A DNA stretch of 64,000 nt from Aeromicrobium panaciterrae (GTDB lineage Bacteria > Actinomycetota > Actinomycetes > Propionibacteriales > Nocardioidaceae): positions 2,108,001-2,172,000 of the forward strand of contig NZ_JAVDWH010000001.1 in assembly GCF_031457275.1 (NCBI RefSeq), given 5' to 3'. Positions within the stretch are counted from its first letter, which is position 1. Every line of letters starts with the position of its first letter. Both the position numbers and the translations under genes were made by a program. Positions 15,346-24,521 of this stretch are shown piece by piece. The notes beneath the pieces are model-generated. The model was not told where the DNA came from. It was given only the letters and a program-made list of their open reading frames with translations, and searched no databases.

Positions 15346-16578
15346 TCAGTTGAGGAGACGCAAACCCCACGCGCGGGCCGACACATCGGTGAGGCTGGCG
15401 ACCTGGTCGATGAGCGCTCGACGCCGGCCAGCATCGTCCGTCGCGCGCTGGAAATCGGCCGCGAACTCGGGCTCGAGGTCGCGTCCTTCACCGCGATCCA
15501 GCACCTCGACGAGGGCATGGAGCAGCTCGCGCTGACGGCCCTGTGGACCGACCCGATCGTCAGATCGCATGACGTAGTGAGCCGCGATCGACTTGAGCAC
15601 GGTGATCTCGTCGCGCGTATCTGTGGGCACTTCGAGGTCAGCGTCGAACCGTATGAGCGGGCCTTCGCCCCATTGCTGCTTCGTTGCGAGCTCAGCGGCG
15701 TTGGCGAACCGACCGATCAGTGCGCTGGTCAGGCTTTTGAGCACGGCTCCCTCGGCACGACTGCCGTCAAAGCGGGAAGTCGGCCACTCCGGCATTTCCT
15801 GCAGTCGCAGCGAAGCAGCATCGAGTCGATCGTCAGTTGCCTCGGTGTCGTACCAGTCGCGCGCCACGTCGTGGATCGCTGCGCGGTCGAGCTCGCCCGT
15901 ACCGAGAGCGAACCAGCCGCCGACGACTCCGTCTTCGACGTCATGCACTGAGTACGCGATGTCGTCCGCCAGATCCATGACCTGCGCCTCGATCGGGCGG
16001 CGCTTCGCCGGAGCACCTTCGCGCAACCATTCGAAGACAGGTAGGTCATCGGCGTACGCGCCAAACTTCGCGCTGCCATCGGGCGCCTCGCCACGCGCCC
16101 ACGGGTACTTCACGCAGGCCGACAGCGTCGCGCGGGTGAGGTTGAGACCGACGCTCGTACCGTCGGCCGCGAACGCCTTCGACTCGAGTCGGCTGAGAAT
16201 GCGGAGGGTCTGGGCGTTGCCCTCAAAGCCACCACACGACTGCGCAGCCTCGTCGAGGGCAACTTCGCCGTTGTGACCGAACGGCGGGTGACCGAGATCG
16301 TGAGCGAGAGCCGCCGAGTCCACGATGTCGGGATCGCAGCCGAGCGCCTTGCCCAGCTCTCGGGCGACTTGGGCAACCTCGAGCGAGTGCGTCAGCCGAT
16401 TGCGTACGAAGTCATCAAAGCCAGCGCCCATGACCTGAGTCTTGGCCGAGAGCCGTCGCAATGCTGCCGAGTGGACGACGCGAGCGCGATCGCGCTCAAA
16501 CGGCGTACGACCTGCGCGCTTGGGTGGCTCGTCGACAAAACGAACGCGCGCCTCGTCGCCGTACGGTGCGTCGGTCAT
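15346..16578 (-). CDS. dgt: dGTP triphosphohydrolase-like HD protein
   Basis: 410 residues of the bacterial dNTPase family. The HD metal site is seen in LTHSLEVAQVAR and AHDLGHPPFGHNGE, with later Asp in VMDLADDIAYS. The enzyme cleaves dGTP (and often other dNTPs) to the nucleoside and triphosphate, limiting dNTP pools. Its ATG overlaps the stop of the upstream GNAT gene as ATGA, so the two are translationally coupled. It lies just upstream of dnaG on the same strand, a common actinobacterial order. Confidence 0.93.
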   Translation of the reverse strand: MTDAPYGDEARVRFVDEPPKRAGRTPFERDRARVVHSAALRRLSAKTQVMGAGFDDFVRNRLTHSLEVAQVARELGKALGCDPDIVDSAALAHDLGHPPFGHNGEVALDEAAQSCGGFEGNAQTLRILSRLESKAFAADGTSVGLNLTRATLSACVKYPWARGEAPDGSAKFGAYADDLPVFEWLREGAPAKRRPIEAQVMDLADDIAYSVHDVEDGVVGGWFALGTGELDRAAIHDVARDWYDTEATDDRLDAASLRLQEMPEWPTSRFDGSRAEGAVLKSLTSALIGRFANAAELATKQQWGEGPLIRFDADLEVPTDTRDEITVLKSIAAHYVMRSDDRVGPQGRQRELLHALVEVLDRGEGRDLEPEFAADFQRATDDAGRRRALIDQVASLTDVSARAWGLRLLN

Positions 16579-17045
16579 CGGATGATCTTCGCCATGTTGA
16601 TGTTGGTGGCCTCAAAGCCTGCTGACTCATACAGGCTGACCGCGGTGGTGTTCTTTGCGAACACATGGAGCTTGAGCAGGCCGATGCTGTGATCGGCACA
16701 CCACTCCTCCGCGGCTGTCAGGAGTTCGCGACCGAGACCCTTGCCGCGGTGGTCCTCAGCGATCTCGATGTCGTAGATCATCGTCTCGGGCGTCTTCAGC
16801 GCCGGATCGGTGAACAGCCAGAGCACGCCGACCTCTTCACCGCCGGAAAGCCCCACGAAGATGCCGTGGCCAGGAGTGTCGAGACCATGAGGTAGATCCC
16901 GCTGGTTCTCCTTTGCCGAGCGCTCCAAAGCACCTTCGGCCGGCCAGTTGCCCGAATCGACCTTCTCCTTGGCGTACTCCACGACCAGCCGCTCGTTCCA
17001 CGAGACGAATCGCTCGGGAGTCATCGGCTGCAGAGTGACGGTCAC
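16575..17045 (-). CDS. GNAT family N-acetyltransferase
   Basis: 156 residues from GTG 17045. The acetyl-CoA loop is EDHRGKGLGRELL, followed by a helix and the segment LHVFAKNTTAVSLYESAGF, the usual C-terminal part of the GNAT fold. An earlier in-frame start (17102) would run into mutM and is not favoured. The substrate is unknown. It lies between mutM (15 bp upstream) and dgt (4-bp overlap), so it is part of the rnc-mutM-dgt-dnaG gene string. Confidence 0.85.
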   Translation of the reverse strand: MTVTLQPMTPERFVSWNERLVVEYAKEKVDSGNWPAEGALERSAKENQRDLPHGLDTPGHGIFVGLSGGEEVGVLWLFTDPALKTPETMIYDIEIAEDHRGKGLGRELLTAAEEWCADHSIGLLKLHVFAKNTTAVSLYESAGFEATNINMAKIIR

Positions 17046-17059
17046 GGGGGTCAGCGTAC

Positions 17060-17926
17060 TTAGAACTTGCCGTTGCGCGGGCGCGGCTGACACGACGGGC
17101 ACCAGTAGGACGAGCGGTTCATGAATGCATCGCGGCGCATCCGGGTGCCGCAGCGCTGGCAGGGCTTGCCCTCTTGCCCGTACGCCTGCAGCGAGCGATC
17201 GAAGTAGCCACTCGTTCCGTTGACGTTGACGTACAGCGCATCGAATGACGTGCCGCCCTGTTCGAGCGCCTCATGCATGACCTGCGTGATGTGGCCCAGC
17301 AGCGCCTCGATCTCACGCGTCTTGAGGTGTCGTGTGTTGCGGGCGTAGTGCAGCGGCGTACGCCAGAGCGCTTCGTCGGCGTAGATGTTGCCGACGCCGG
17401 AGATCAGTGTCTGATCGAGGATCGCGCGCTTAACGCCGGTCTCGCGCTTGCGGAGCCGAGCCGCAAAAGCAGCGGCATCAAACAGTGGGTCGAGCGGATC
17501 GCGAGCGATGTGGGCGATCTCGTCCGGCAGCTCGGCACCGTCCTCGCTGAAGGACATACCGCCGAAGATGCGCTGGTCAGCGAAACGCAGCTCGCGACCA
17601 TTGTCGAGCGCCAGCGAGACGCGGAGGTGGCGAGGCGGCTCGTCGCCGGCATTGGCAATGAGGAACTGGCCGCTCATCCCGAGATGGCAGAGCACGGCGT
17701 CGCTCGCCCCAAAATCAGGATCAGAGAGCTGCATCCAGAGGTACTTGCCGCGTCGAGCAGCGCCGACGACCGTACGACCTTCAAGTCGTGAAATGAAGTC
17801 AGCCGGTCCAGCAAGGTGGCGGCGTACGGATCGCACGTCGAAGACCTCGACGGCCGAGATGGTGCGACCAACGACGTGGTCAGTGATGCCGAGGCGCACG
17901 ACCTCGACTTCAGGAAGCTCAGGCAC
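17060..17926 (-). CDS. mutM: Formamidopyrimidine-DNA glycosylase
   Basis: 288 residues. The mature protein begins PELPEVEVV, whose N-terminal Pro is the catalytic nucleophile; this fixes the start at GTG 17926. The C-terminal zinc finger CQRCG...CPSC is intact, and the helix-two-turn-helix includes the conserved GVGNIYADE segment. It excises 8-oxoguanine and other oxidised purines and nicks the abasic site. It overlaps the end of rnc by 8 bp on the same strand. Confidence 0.96.
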   Translation of the reverse strand: MPELPEVEVVRLGITDHVVGRTISAVEVFDVRSVRRHLAGPADFISRLEGRTVVGAARRGKYLWMQLSDPDFGASDAVLCHLGMSGQFLIANAGDEPPRHLRVSLALDNGRELRFADQRIFGGMSFSEDGAELPDEIAHIARDPLDPLFDAAAFAARLRKRETGVKRAILDQTLISGVGNIYADEALWRTPLHYARNTRHLKTREIEALLGHITQVMHEALEQGGTSFDALYVNVNGTSGYFDRSLQAYGQEGKPCQRCGTRMRRDAFMNRSSYWCPSCQPRPRNGKF

Positions 17927-18686
17927 TGGCTTCGAGGTCGCGGGTGATGGCCTGCCAGGCGATCTCGGCCACCATCTGCTCGGCTTCCTTCTTGGACGGA
18001 CCGATGCCGCCCTCAAAGACTCGCTCGCCGACCTTCACGCTCGCGGTGAACGTCTTGTCGTGATCGGGGCCCGTGCCGTCGAGCGTGTATTGAGGAACGC
18101 CCAGATCGTTGTTGGCGGCGATCTCCTGGAGCGAGGTCTTCCAGTCGAGGCCAGCGCCGAGCTTGGCCGCATCGGCAATCACCGGATCGAAGATGCGGTG
18201 GATGACCTCGGCGGAGCGTTCGATGCCGAACTGCACGTAGATCGCACCAAGCAGCGCTTCGACGGTGTCGGACAGGATCGATGCCTTGTCGCGACCGCCG
18301 GTGGCTTCTTCGCCGCGACCGAGACGTACGTGGTCGCCGACGCCGAGCGTACGAGCGACAACAGCCAGGGCCTTCGCGCTGACAACCGCAGCGCGTAGCT
18401 TGGCCAGCTGGCCTTCGGGCAGATCGGGGTGCTTGGTGAAAAGCGTGTCGGTCACGACGAGACCGAGCACGGAGTCGCCCAGGAACTCAAGGCGCTCATT
18501 GTTGGGGACGCCACCGTTCTCGTACGCGAACGAACGGTGCGTCAGGGCATGCTGAAGGAGCCCGGGATCGAGATCCTGGACTCCAAGGACATCCCGGAGT
18601 GCGTCAGTGGATACTGACGCCCCCGTTTTGTCGGGGTGGATCAGAGAACCTGGCGGCTCTCGCCGCGAGCTCCGTACTGTCCGCAC
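17919..18686 (-). CDS. rnc: Ribonuclease III
   Basis: The catalytic domain carries the signature [15 protein letters not shown], and the double-stranded RNA-binding domain occupies the last 75 residues. It processes rRNA and structured mRNAs. The start is unclear. The only canonical start codon in frame is GTG 18686, which lies inside rpmF. Family alignment suggests initiation near the GTA at 18614-18612 (preceded by GGGGG), or at a CTG at 18644-18642 that overlaps the rpmF stop as CTGA. The first 15-24 residues of the listed frame are therefore probably not native. It follows rpmF and overlaps mutM. Confidence 0.93.
   Translation of the reverse strand: MRTVRSSRREPPGSLIHPDKTGASVSTDALRDVLGVQDLDPGLLQHALTHRSFAYENGGVPNNERLEFLGDSVLGLVVTDTLFTKHPDLPEGQLAKLRAAVVSAKALAVVARTLGVGDHVRLGRGEEATGGRDKASILSDTVEALLGAIYVQFGIERSAEVIHRIFDPVIADAAKLGAGLDWKTSLQEIAANNDLGVPQYTLDGTGPDHDKTFTASVKVGERVFEGGIGPSKKEAEQMVAEIAWQAITRDLEASA
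18601..18636. other. Two back-to-back hairpins at the rpmF-rnc junction
   Basis: GCGTCAGT-GGAT-ACTGACGC (18601-18620) and CCCCG-TTTTGT-CGGGG (18621-18636) are perfect dyads covering the probable rnc start region. They could gate rnc translation or mark processing sites; RNase III autoregulation through leader hairpins is known in other bacteria. Confidence 0.5.
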
Positions 18687-18826
18687 TTGGTGCAGGCGTG
18701 GTGCGGCTGCACCTTGGAGTCACAGGCAGGGTTGGCGCAATCAACGATCTGCGTTGCAGTGGTCTTCCACTGCGAACGACGGTGGCGCGTGTTGCTGCGC
18801 GACATCTTCCTCTTCGGGACTGCCAC
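18641..18826 (-). CDS. rpmF: 50S ribosomal protein L32
   Basis: 61 residues beginning [19 protein letters not shown], the L32 signature. Zinc-ligand cysteines are present (Cys30, 35, 45, 48), so this is the zinc-binding form. GTG start, with AAGGAG lying in the last codons of yceD. It follows yceD by 3 bp, the standard yceD-rpmF pairing, and precedes rnc. Confidence 0.97.
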   Translation of the reverse strand: MAVPKRKMSRSNTRHRRSQWKTTATQIVDCANPACDSKVQPHHACTKCGQYGARGESRQVL

Positions 18827-18829
18827 GAT

Positions 18830-19411
18830 CTACTCCTTGCTGTCATCGGGAACGTTCCCCGACTCTGATGTCTCGGCTGTCCGGACCGGTTGGTCCGCCA
18901 GCTGGCTCAACGCCGACCAACGAGGGTCGATCGCGTCACCGTGTGTGTGATCTGGATCGTCCGCGAGTCGAGCGCCACATTCAGCACACAATCCCGGACA
19001 GTCCGGACCACACAATGGGTTGTGCGGCAGTGCAAGCACCACCGCGTCCCGCAGTGCGGTTTCGAGGTCGAGTAGCTCGTCCTCAAGGATGAAACTGTCT
19101 TCAGATTTCTGATCTTCGGGTGCATCGTCGTAGAGGTAAAGTTCCGTGAATCCGATGACAACAGCGTTGTCGATCGAGTCCAGGCACCGTACGCACTCAC
19201 CTGTTGCTCGCGCCGAGGCGGTCCCTGTTGCCAGGATGCCTTCCATGATGGCGTCGAGCCGAAGCTCGATATCCACCTTGGAACCCTCGGGCACGCCGTA
19301 GACGTCGTAACCCAAATCTGCCGGTGCTTCTATCGTGACGGTGAAAGTACGTTCGGCGCCCGGTTTGCGACCCATCTCATGGGTATCGAAAACCAGAGGT
19401 CCCGACAGCAC
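18830..19411 (-). CDS. YceD family (DUF177) protein
   Basis: 193 residues from GTG 19411. The family core is seen from LVFDTHEMGRKPG onward, with conserved ECVRCLD and the Cys-rich C-terminal CGPDCPGLCAECG motif, probably a metal site. YceD proteins sit upstream of rpmF across bacteria and are linked to 23S rRNA/50S biogenesis. GTG 19411 has GGATGG upstream; in-frame starts at 19435 and 19489 would add residues not typical of the family. It is divergent from dinB. Confidence 0.88.
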   Translation of the reverse strand: MLSGPLVFDTHEMGRKPGAERTFTVTIEAPADLGYDVYGVPEGSKVDIELRLDAIMEGILATGTASARATGECVRCLDSIDNAVVIGFTELYLYDDAPEDQKSEDSFILEDELLDLETALRDAVVLALPHNPLCGPDCPGLCAECGARLADDPDHTHGDAIDPRWSALSQLADQPVRTAETSESGNVPDDSKE

Positions 19412-19612
19412 GTTTGACCATCCATCCAGATGCACGACAAATCTTCGACCCGCAAGCAGGCCGAAGAGAATCGTAACCCGCGGAGCCACGCCTGAGCCAA
19501 TCGAGTGACCAAGCGAGCCCTGCGAGCGGCGTCACTCGAGGTTGAGCGTGCCGCGCCGAAGGCGCCAGGAAGGTCGAAACCTAGTGTCAGCCCTCGATGA
19601 CACGATGCTGGC

Positions 19613-20812
19613 ATGGGTGAAAGCACACTGACCGAGGGCACAGTGCTGCACGCTGACCTCGACGCGTTCTTCGCCTCGGTCGAACAGCGTGATGACCCGT
19701 CCTTGCGGGGCCGGCCGGTCATCGTCGGCGGCGGTGTCGTGATGGCCGCTTCGTACGAGGCCAAGCGTGCCGGCGTACGTACGGCGATGGGTGGGCGCCA
19801 GGCGCTGCGCATCTGTTCTGACGCGATCGTCGTGCCACCGCGTATGCACGCATATACGCAGGCCAGCCGCGATGTTTTCGACGTCTTTCACGACACGACG
19901 CCGATGGTCGAAGGATTGTCGATCGATGAAGCATTCCTCGAGGTTGGAGGGCTGCGGCGCATACGCGGGCTGCCGTCAGAGATCGCCGCTCAGCTCCGTG
20001 TGGACGTCATGGAGCGCGTCGGTTTGCCGATTTCGGTCGGTGTGGCGCGTACGAAGTACCTCGCCAAGGTCGCCAGCGCCGTCTCCAAGCCCGAGGGTCT
20101 TTTGGTCGTGCCGATCGAGCGCGAGCTGCACTTCCTGCACGCGCTGCCGGTCGAGCGGCTGTGGGGCGTTGGCAAGGTCACCTCGGGCAAGCTTCGGGCA
20201 GCACGCATCAACACGGTCGGCGATGTCGCAGCGATGTACGAAGGCGAGCTGGTCCAGCTGCTCGGACCTGGCAGTGGCCATCACCTGCATGCGTTGGCGC
20301 ACAACCGTGACCCACGGCCTGTGGTCGTGGGCAAGCGCCGAGGTTCCATGGGAGCTCAGCACGCGATCGGCCGCGGCCATCACACCGCCGAAGAGCTGGA
20401 TCTGACCCTGCTGGGACTCGTCGACCGCGTCGCTGGTCGCATGCGAACAGCGGGTCGTACGGGAAGTACGGTCACCATCCGGCTGCGGTTCGGTGACTTC
20501 ACCCGCTCAACGAGTTCGCATACGTTGCCGCGTCCCACCGCTCATACGCTGACGATCCTCGATGTCGCTCGCCAACTGCTTGCCTCACGCGCAGCGGCGA
20601 TTGCCGAGAAGGGCATCACCCTGATCGGCGTCTCGGTTGGATCGCTCGACGACAACCCAATGCAACTCGCGCTGCCGATCGACGTGGTCGGCGGGGCGAC
20701 GATCGATGACGCAGTCGACGCCATCCGCGACAAGTTCGGTTCGAAGTCGCTCCGCCGGGCCGTGCAAGTCGGGCGGCCCGATCGAGATGCCATGCCGATC
20801 CTGCCCGACTGA
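19613..20812 (+). CDS. dinB: DNA polymerase IV (Y-family translesion polymerase)
   Basis: 399 residues. Catalytic carboxylates lie in LHADLDAFFASVEQ (about 12-25) and GLSIDEAFLEV (about 102-112). The thumb helix-hairpin-helix (LWGVGKVTSGKL) and the little-finger domain follow. A C-terminal QLALPID resembles a beta-clamp-binding motif. It synthesises past DNA lesions with low fidelity. No LexA-type CGAAC-N4-GTTCG box is visible upstream, so SOS control is not indicated. The gene stands alone, divergent from yceD. Confidence 0.95.
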   Translation: MGESTLTEGTVLHADLDAFFASVEQRDDPSLRGRPVIVGGGVVMAASYEAKRAGVRTAMGGRQALRICSDAIVVPPRMHAYTQASRDVFDVFHDTTPMVEGLSIDEAFLEVGGLRRIRGLPSEIAAQLRVDVMERVGLPISVGVARTKYLAKVASAVSKPEGLLVVPIERELHFLHALPVERLWGVGKVTSGKLRAARINTVGDVAAMYEGELVQLLGPGSGHHLHALAHNRDPRPVVVGKRRGSMGAQHAIGRGHHTAEELDLTLLGLVDRVAGRMRTAGRTGSTVTIRLRFGDFTRSTSSHTLPRPTAHTLTILDVARQLLASRAAAIAEKGITLIGVSVGSLDDNPMQLALPIDVVGGATIDDAVDAIRDKFGSKSLRRAVQVGRPDRDAMPILPD

Positions 20813-20848
20813 TCCGGACGTTTCGCCACGGCGAACCTGCCGCGCTCG

Positions 20849-20854
20849 TAGCAT
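20849..20854 (+). promoter_or_regulatory. Candidate -10 box of the 117-aa hypothetical gene
   Basis: TAGCAT, 6 nt before ATG 20861, leaderless arrangement. Confidence 0.4.
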
Positions 20855-20860
20855 CTTTCA

Positions 20861-21214
20861 ATGGGAGAGGGAGTAGATCGCAACACCGTGGTGCTTGAGC
20901 TGCGCCGCGTCGTCTACCGCTGCGAACTCCTCCAGACCACCGAGTTCTCCGACGAAGTGCGCCAGGCGCTCTGGGAATCGGTCGTCGTCACTCTCGCTGA
21001 CATCAAGCAGAGCGGTGACTGCCAGCGAGCGACTCACGAGCTGATCGTCCACGAACGCTCACGTCATGTCGCGCAGCGTGGCGACACAGCTGTCGTGCCC
21101 GACGGGGTTTCGTTGGAGGACCTGGAGACCGGCTGTCTCGCTCCCCCATACGTCGACCCCGACGCAGCAAGAGCGCTGGCCGAAGCCCTGATCGCCGAAC
21201 TTTCCGGCCCCTAG
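20861..21214 (+). CDS. Hypothetical protein, 117 aa
   Basis: I do not recognise this family. The protein is soluble, acidic overall, with predicted helices (an N-terminal amphipathic segment around LELRRVVYRCELL and a C-terminal Ala-rich helix). No cysteine cluster, signal peptide or known motif is seen apart from scattered Cys. Coding support comes from GC-rich third positions, a leaderless-type promoter and clean flanks. It stands between dinB and coaD and ends before a dispersed intergenic repeat. Confidence 0.6.
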   Translation: MGEGVDRNTVVLELRRVVYRCELLQTTEFSDEVRQALWESVVVTLADIKQSGDCQRATHELIVHERSRHVAQRGDTAVVPDGVSLEDLETGCLAPPYVDPDAARALAEALIAELSGP

Positions 21215-21232
21215 CGACGAAGTCGCGGGAGG

Positions 21233-21269
21233 GAGCTCGCTCCCAGTCGGCCGCGGACGGCCTCCTTAG
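21233..21269. repeat. Dispersed intergenic repeat, copy A
   Basis: It contains CCCAGTCGGCCGC-GGAC-GGCCTCCTTAG, the core shared with 40648-40710 (inverted), 43623-43687 and 59716-59763. It lies between the convergent ends of the 117-aa gene and coaD. The GGCCGC/GCGGCC-type inner dyad could fold as a hairpin. Confidence 0.65.
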
Positions 21270-21285
21270 GGAACGGAGTACCCGC

Positions 21286-22302
<1,017 letters not shown>

Positions 22303-22306
<4 letters not shown>

Positions 22307-22386
22307 GTCGTCATCTCCGTCGGAAAAGGAGCGTACGGAAACGACGACATGACAGCCTTGTCGTGACCTCGCTGGCGCTCGGTCAT
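22303..22386 (-). CDS. Putative 27-residue ORF linking recG and rsmD
   Basis: The ATG (22386-22384) overlaps the recG stop as ATGA, and its stop (22305-22303) overlaps the rsmD ATG as ATGA. The frame therefore fills the whole recG-rsmD gap with 4-bp overlaps at both ends. The product begins MTERQRGHDKAV and has no recognised motif. It might be a real micropeptide, or act only to carry ribosomes from recG to rsmD. Coding status is unproven; the exact double overlap is the only direct support. Confidence 0.4.
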
Positions 22387-24521
22387 GTGCGCTCCAGGTA
22401 GTCGGCTTGCTCGGAACGCTCCAGATCGGCGACGGCATCGGCGAGTGCTGGGTGGCACGACAGCGACGGATCGGCGGCGACCACAAGTTCGGCAGCAGTA
22501 CGCGCTTCATCAATGATTTCACCGTCGCGTACGACCGACAGCAGGCGCAGGCTCGAACGCACACCGGATTGACGGGCGCCCAAGACGTCACCTTCGCGAC
22601 GGAGCTCGACGTCGAGCCGCGAGAGCTCGAAGCCGTCATTGGTGCCGGCGACTGCATCAAGGCGCTCGCGTGCCGGCGAGCCCTCCTCGGCTGACGTCAC
22701 CAACAGGCAGAGACCCTTCTCGCTGCCTCGTCCCACGCGTCCTCGTAGCTGGTGAAGCTGCGACATTCCGAATCGATCGGCGTCCATGATCACCATGACG
22801 GTGGCGTTGGGTACGTCGACGCCAACCTCGACGACCGTCGTTGCGACGAGTACGTCGAGAGAGCCGCCGGAGAACGAGTTCATGGCTGCGTCCTTCTCCT
22901 CAGAACTCATGCGGCCGTGAAGGCTGCCAACTCGCAGACCCTGGAGCGGCCCAGCTGTCAGCTCATCTGCCAGCTCGACCAGCGAGCGGGTGTCCTTGTC
23001 ATCGACCTCGCCGCCCTCACCGATGCGCGAGACCACGACGTACGCCTGACGGCCGTTGCCGACTTCTTCACGTACGCGTTCCCACGCGCGGTCGAGCCAT
23101 GAACGGCGATCAGACGGTACGACGGTGGTCTGGATCGGTTGGCGCCCTGCCGGGAGCTCTCGCAGCGTCGACACTTCGAGGTCGCCGAAGACGCTCATCG
23201 CGATGGTTCGTGGGATCGGCGTTGCAGTCATGACGAGTACGTGGGGCGTCACTTCGGCGCGGTCGACCAGCGCTGACCGTTGCTCGACGCCAAAGCGGTG
23301 TTGCTCGTCGACAACAAGGAGTCCAAGCTCGGCGAACTGCACGTGATCCTGGATCAAGGCATGCGTACCAACCACGATCCCGGCTTCGCCGGACGCAGCA
23401 TCGAGGAGCGACTCGTTGCGCGCCTTGGCACCCATCGAGCCAGTCAGCAGCCGTACGCGGGTGGCCCCATCGGCGCCGCCGAGCATGCCGCCTTTGGCAA
23501 GATCCCCCAGCAGCCCGGTGATTGCCCGATAGTGCTGCGATGCCAGTACTTCTGTGGGCGCGAGCAGGGCCGCTTGGCCGCCTGAGTCGATGACCTGGAG
23601 CATCGCGAGCAGAGCCACGATCGTCTTACCGGAACCCACCTCGCCCTGGAGCAGTCGGTGCATCGGATGGGGTTTCTCGATGTCCGCGGCAATCTCAGCG
23701 AGAACCCCGCTCTGACCGGCAGTCAACGTGAACGGGAGCTGCTGCTCGAACCGCTCGCGCAGTCCCCCCGGCGCGACTGGTCGCGCCTTCGCGCGCTCGT
23801 TCTCGACCGCGAGACGCCGCTGCGCGAACACGGTCTGTACGACGAACGCTTCCTCGAACCGGAAGCGATCTCGAGCACGCTGCCAGTCCTTCGCATTGCG
23901 AGGACGGTGGATTGCCTCGAACGAGCCCATCAGGTCAAAGAACCCACGCGGGTCTCGTACGTCGGTTGGCAGCGGATCAGCGACTGGGTCGATTGCATCG
24001 AGGCACATACCGACGCAGCGTTCGATCTTCCAGGTCGCCATCTTGGCGGTGGCCTTGTAGATCGGGATGATGCCGCGGCTCAGCCGACTCGCCTCGGTCG
24101 GATCGTCGGACGCTTCGATCGACTCCCAGTCGGGGTGCGTGAGCTGGAGCTTGCGGTTGAACTCGGTCACCTCACCGGCAGCGAGACCCAGCGTGCCGGG
24201 GACCATCGACTTGAGCCGCCAGGCCTGCTGGAAGAACGTCAGCGTGAGATATCCGGTGCCGTCCGTGACGACAACCTCCGTACGCGTACGCCGACCGCCC
24301 GACCCGAACGAGTGGTTCTTGACCGAGTCAATGCGGGCCATGATCGTGACGTGCTGGCCGACCACCAGCTCGGAGAGATCGGTGAGCTTGCCGAGCTCGG
24401 CGTACCGGCGCGGGTAGTGCCGCAGCAGATCGCCGACGGTCTTCATCTCGAACGCCGTGGCCAATGGCTTGGCCGTCTTGTCGCCAAGGATGTTGCCGAG
24501 CTTGGTGTCGAGGCCGACCAT
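22383..24521 (-). CDS. recG: ATP-dependent DNA helicase RecG
   Basis: 712 residues. It has an N-terminal wedge/OB region, Walker A GEVGSGKT, Walker B-type DEQHRFG, and C-terminal helicase motifs including the QLRGRVGRG segment. It reverses stalled forks and branch-migrates recombination intermediates. ATG 24521 overlaps the DAK2 stop by one base (TGATG); GTG 24524 just upstream is an alternative. It is followed by the micro-ORF and rsmD, giving a DAK2-recG-rsmD-coaD operon. Confidence 0.96.
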   Translation of the reverse strand: MVGLDTKLGNILGDKTAKPLATAFEMKTVGDLLRHYPRRYAELGKLTDLSELVVGQHVTIMARIDSVKNHSFGSGGRRTRTEVVVTDGTGYLTLTFFQQAWRLKSMVPGTLGLAAGEVTEFNRKLQLTHPDWESIEASDDPTEASRLSRGIIPIYKATAKMATWKIERCVGMCLDAIDPVADPLPTDVRDPRGFFDLMGSFEAIHRPRNAKDWQRARDRFRFEEAFVVQTVFAQRRLAVENERAKARPVAPGGLRERFEQQLPFTLTAGQSGVLAEIAADIEKPHPMHRLLQGEVGSGKTIVALLAMLQVIDSGGQAALLAPTEVLASQHYRAITGLLGDLAKGGMLGGADGATRVRLLTGSMGAKARNESLLDAASGEAGIVVGTHALIQDHVQFAELGLLVVDEQHRFGVEQRSALVDRAEVTPHVLVMTATPIPRTIAMSVFGDLEVSTLRELPAGRQPIQTTVVPSDRRSWLDRAWERVREEVGNGRQAYVVVSRIGEGGEVDDKDTRSLVELADELTAGPLQGLRVGSLHGRMSSEEKDAAMNSFSGGSLDVLVATTVVEVGVDVPNATVMVIMDADRFGMSQLHQLRGRVGRGSEKGLCLLVTSAEEGSPARERLDAVAGTNDGFELSRLDVELRREGDVLGARQSGVRSSLRLLSVVRDGEIIDEARTAAELVVAADPSLSCHPALADAVADLERSEQADYLERT

